DNA from: Struthio camelus
Taxonomy: Eukaryota; Chordata; Aves; Struthioniformes; Struthionidae
Direction of reading: 5' to 3'
Length of the DNA: 64,000 nucleotides
Assembly: GCF_040807025.1 (NCBI RefSeq)
Contig: NC_090946.1
Location: forward strand, 81,032,641-81,096,640
Positions 62,601 through 64,000 of the stretch are shown here, piece after piece. The translations under genes were made by a program, and so were the position numbers. Numbering within the stretch: position 1 is the stretch's first letter; every line of letters starts with the position of its first letter. The notes below the pieces were generated by a model, which was not told the origin of the DNA, did not search any database, and saw only the letters and a program-made list of their open reading frames with translations.

Positions 62601-63298
62601 GCTGGTAGGTTTGCAAGCACGCCCTTACTCTAAAACATTTTATTTTCCTCTGTTGCTGTGCTGAAAACCTCTGTAAATAGGAAATGAATATAATGAAACT
62701 CATTATAAAAGTCCTGTGAAAGTAAACAAATCAGAAAAATAGCATTTTTATCTAGTCGCTTGCATTATGGCTATTTGAGCTGTGGTTTGTAGTAAGTAAA
62801 TCACTTCAAGCAGATCTATGGTTTAAGCTTTGTAACGGCTTTTAATCCGGGAGCTAACTTTGGTTATTAAAGGATCACGATGTCTCTTGGAGTAATTCCC
62901 CAAGTATGTACACAGCTGTTCTAACAGCAATCACATGTATTTCCAAGTCCCTGTGAGCGAGGTTGAGTCCTCCGTGCTGCTGCTGCTGCCGCCAGCAGGC
63001 TTCAAACTTCTGCTCGGTGGCTCGGGGCAGTTTCGGAGGGCTCTGAGCGAGGGCCTCCTCTGCCACCCAGGGCTGCCCCCTCCTGCCCTCGGGGAGGCAG
63101 GAGCCCCCGCGGAGGCTCTTCCCAGCTGCGGGCGCTGGGGGGAGAGAGCGGCGGTGGGGAGCTTGCGCTCTCCTCCCCTCTCCTTTTCTCCTTCAGTAGC
63201 TGGCCCTATCCAGCAAGTTTCCTCCTCATCTGTTCCTGGATCAGGATTCAGGGCCTGTTCCTATCTTCCACATGCAGTTTTTGTCAGTGGTGGCACCT

Positions 63299-63314
63299 TT
63301 TTTTTTTTTTTTTG
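63299..63314. repeat. Poly(T) tract
   Basis: About 16 consecutive T in SOS2 intron 1; simple sequence. Confidence 0.8.
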
Positions 63315-64000
63315 CCTTTCCTAGCCTGATGGCCTTTGCAAGAAAAGATGTCAAATTATGCAACATGTTGTTAAAGCTGGCACTTCAGTTTTGTAACTGG
63401 ACTTCCTAGTACACATCCTGAGCCAAATCTTGTTCTTGCCGATTGTCCGCTTTCTTCCAGATAAAACTTTCCAGAACTGAGATGGTTTTCCCGAGTTGAT
63501 GTCAGTGCTTTGATGTTATATCTGTTAATTTTAGGCTAGGATTTCAGGGGAGCCTGAGAAAATAAGGCACAAATGTCATGGTGACAGCTGAGTGCTTAAC
63601 TCCCGCCGACCCTTTGAAGGTCCCGCTTCTTATGTACTGGGCATGCGTTCTATAAACGCTTTCTGGGGACTGTAATTGAAAGCTTCGTTAATACCAAACG
63701 TTTTAGGTTGCTACTGGAGTAGACTTCTAGTCCAATAGTTTTGAACAAGTTCTCAGAATTAAATAGTTGACACTGTAGAACTAGTGTATGTTTTTGAAAA
63801 CGGCACATAATGTATTGTTGGACGTGCACATACTGATTAATTAACTGTAGGCTATTCTTTGCACGTTCTTAAGATGAATTGTCATCTGTGTGCACTTTTA
63901 CAGATCCACTGGCAAATTAAAAATCCATTCCTCTAAACAGGAGCTGTGTGGTCAATTGCTTGCTCTTAGTTTGTTGAATAGATTTTTCTAAATCAAATTC

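Larger units (their letters stand above)
59575..64000 (+). other. SOS2 intron 1 (partial)
   Basis: GC-rich to about 60.3 kb, then AT-rich. It contains a (CGG)8 tract at 59588-59611, poly(A)/(T) tracts near 62328 and 63299, and a GC-richer patch at about 62.95-63.2 kb with a short minus-strand open frame. No second SOS2 exon and no known gene seen. Confidence 0.7.

Overview
This is a vertebrate nuclear window. It has multi-exon genes with GT-AG introns, CpG-island promoters, AATAAA poly(A) signals and decayed CR1-type LINE fragments. The CR1 pieces and the short introns and gene spacing suggest a sauropsid, most likely a bird; a crocodilian or turtle is not excluded. I identified genes by reading exon translations against remembered vertebrate orthologues; no database search was run.

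Layout, left to right: (1) 491-5063 (+), the last four coding exons of MAP4K5, with a 3'UTR running to about 6.27 kb. (2) 6.3-10.1 kb, an intergenic stretch with nothing recognisable. (3) 10811-34400 (+), complete CDKL1, nine coding exons, 352 aa. Its first intron opens with a 2.4-kb GC-rich minisatellite at 11111-13532. (4) 36858-40033 (-), complete DMAC2L (formerly ATP5S), four coding exons, 199 aa, tail-to-tail with CDKL1. (5) 40184-56938 (+), complete L2HGDH, ten coding exons, 453 aa. It starts 150 bp from DMAC2L in the opposite direction, so the two share a CpG-island promoter. (6) 59488-59574 (+), the first coding exon of SOS2; its intron 1 fills the rest of the window.

The order MAP4K5-CDKL1-DMAC2L-L2HGDH-SOS2 matches what I know of human 14q21-q22 in mirror orientation, so this is a conserved syntenic block. 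The five genes do not form one pathway. MAP4K5 and SOS2 are signalling proteins (stress-kinase and Ras), CDKL1 is a CMGC kinase linked to cilia, and DMAC2L and L2HGDH are both mitochondrial.

The most unusual object is the 50-bp tandem repeat just inside CDKL1 intron 1. It has about 48 units, a nearly perfect 950-bp higher-order duplication, dense G-runs on the CDKL1 coding strand, and long fortuitous open frames on the other strand. Also notable are stacked CTCF- and NRF1-like motifs with upstream ORFs at SOS2, a YY1-like motif over alternative L2HGDH start codons, a divergent CDKL1 C-terminal splice, and one intronic open frame of unknown origin in L2HGDH. I saw no tRNA or rRNA gene, no CRISPR array, and no intact transposon or retrovirus.
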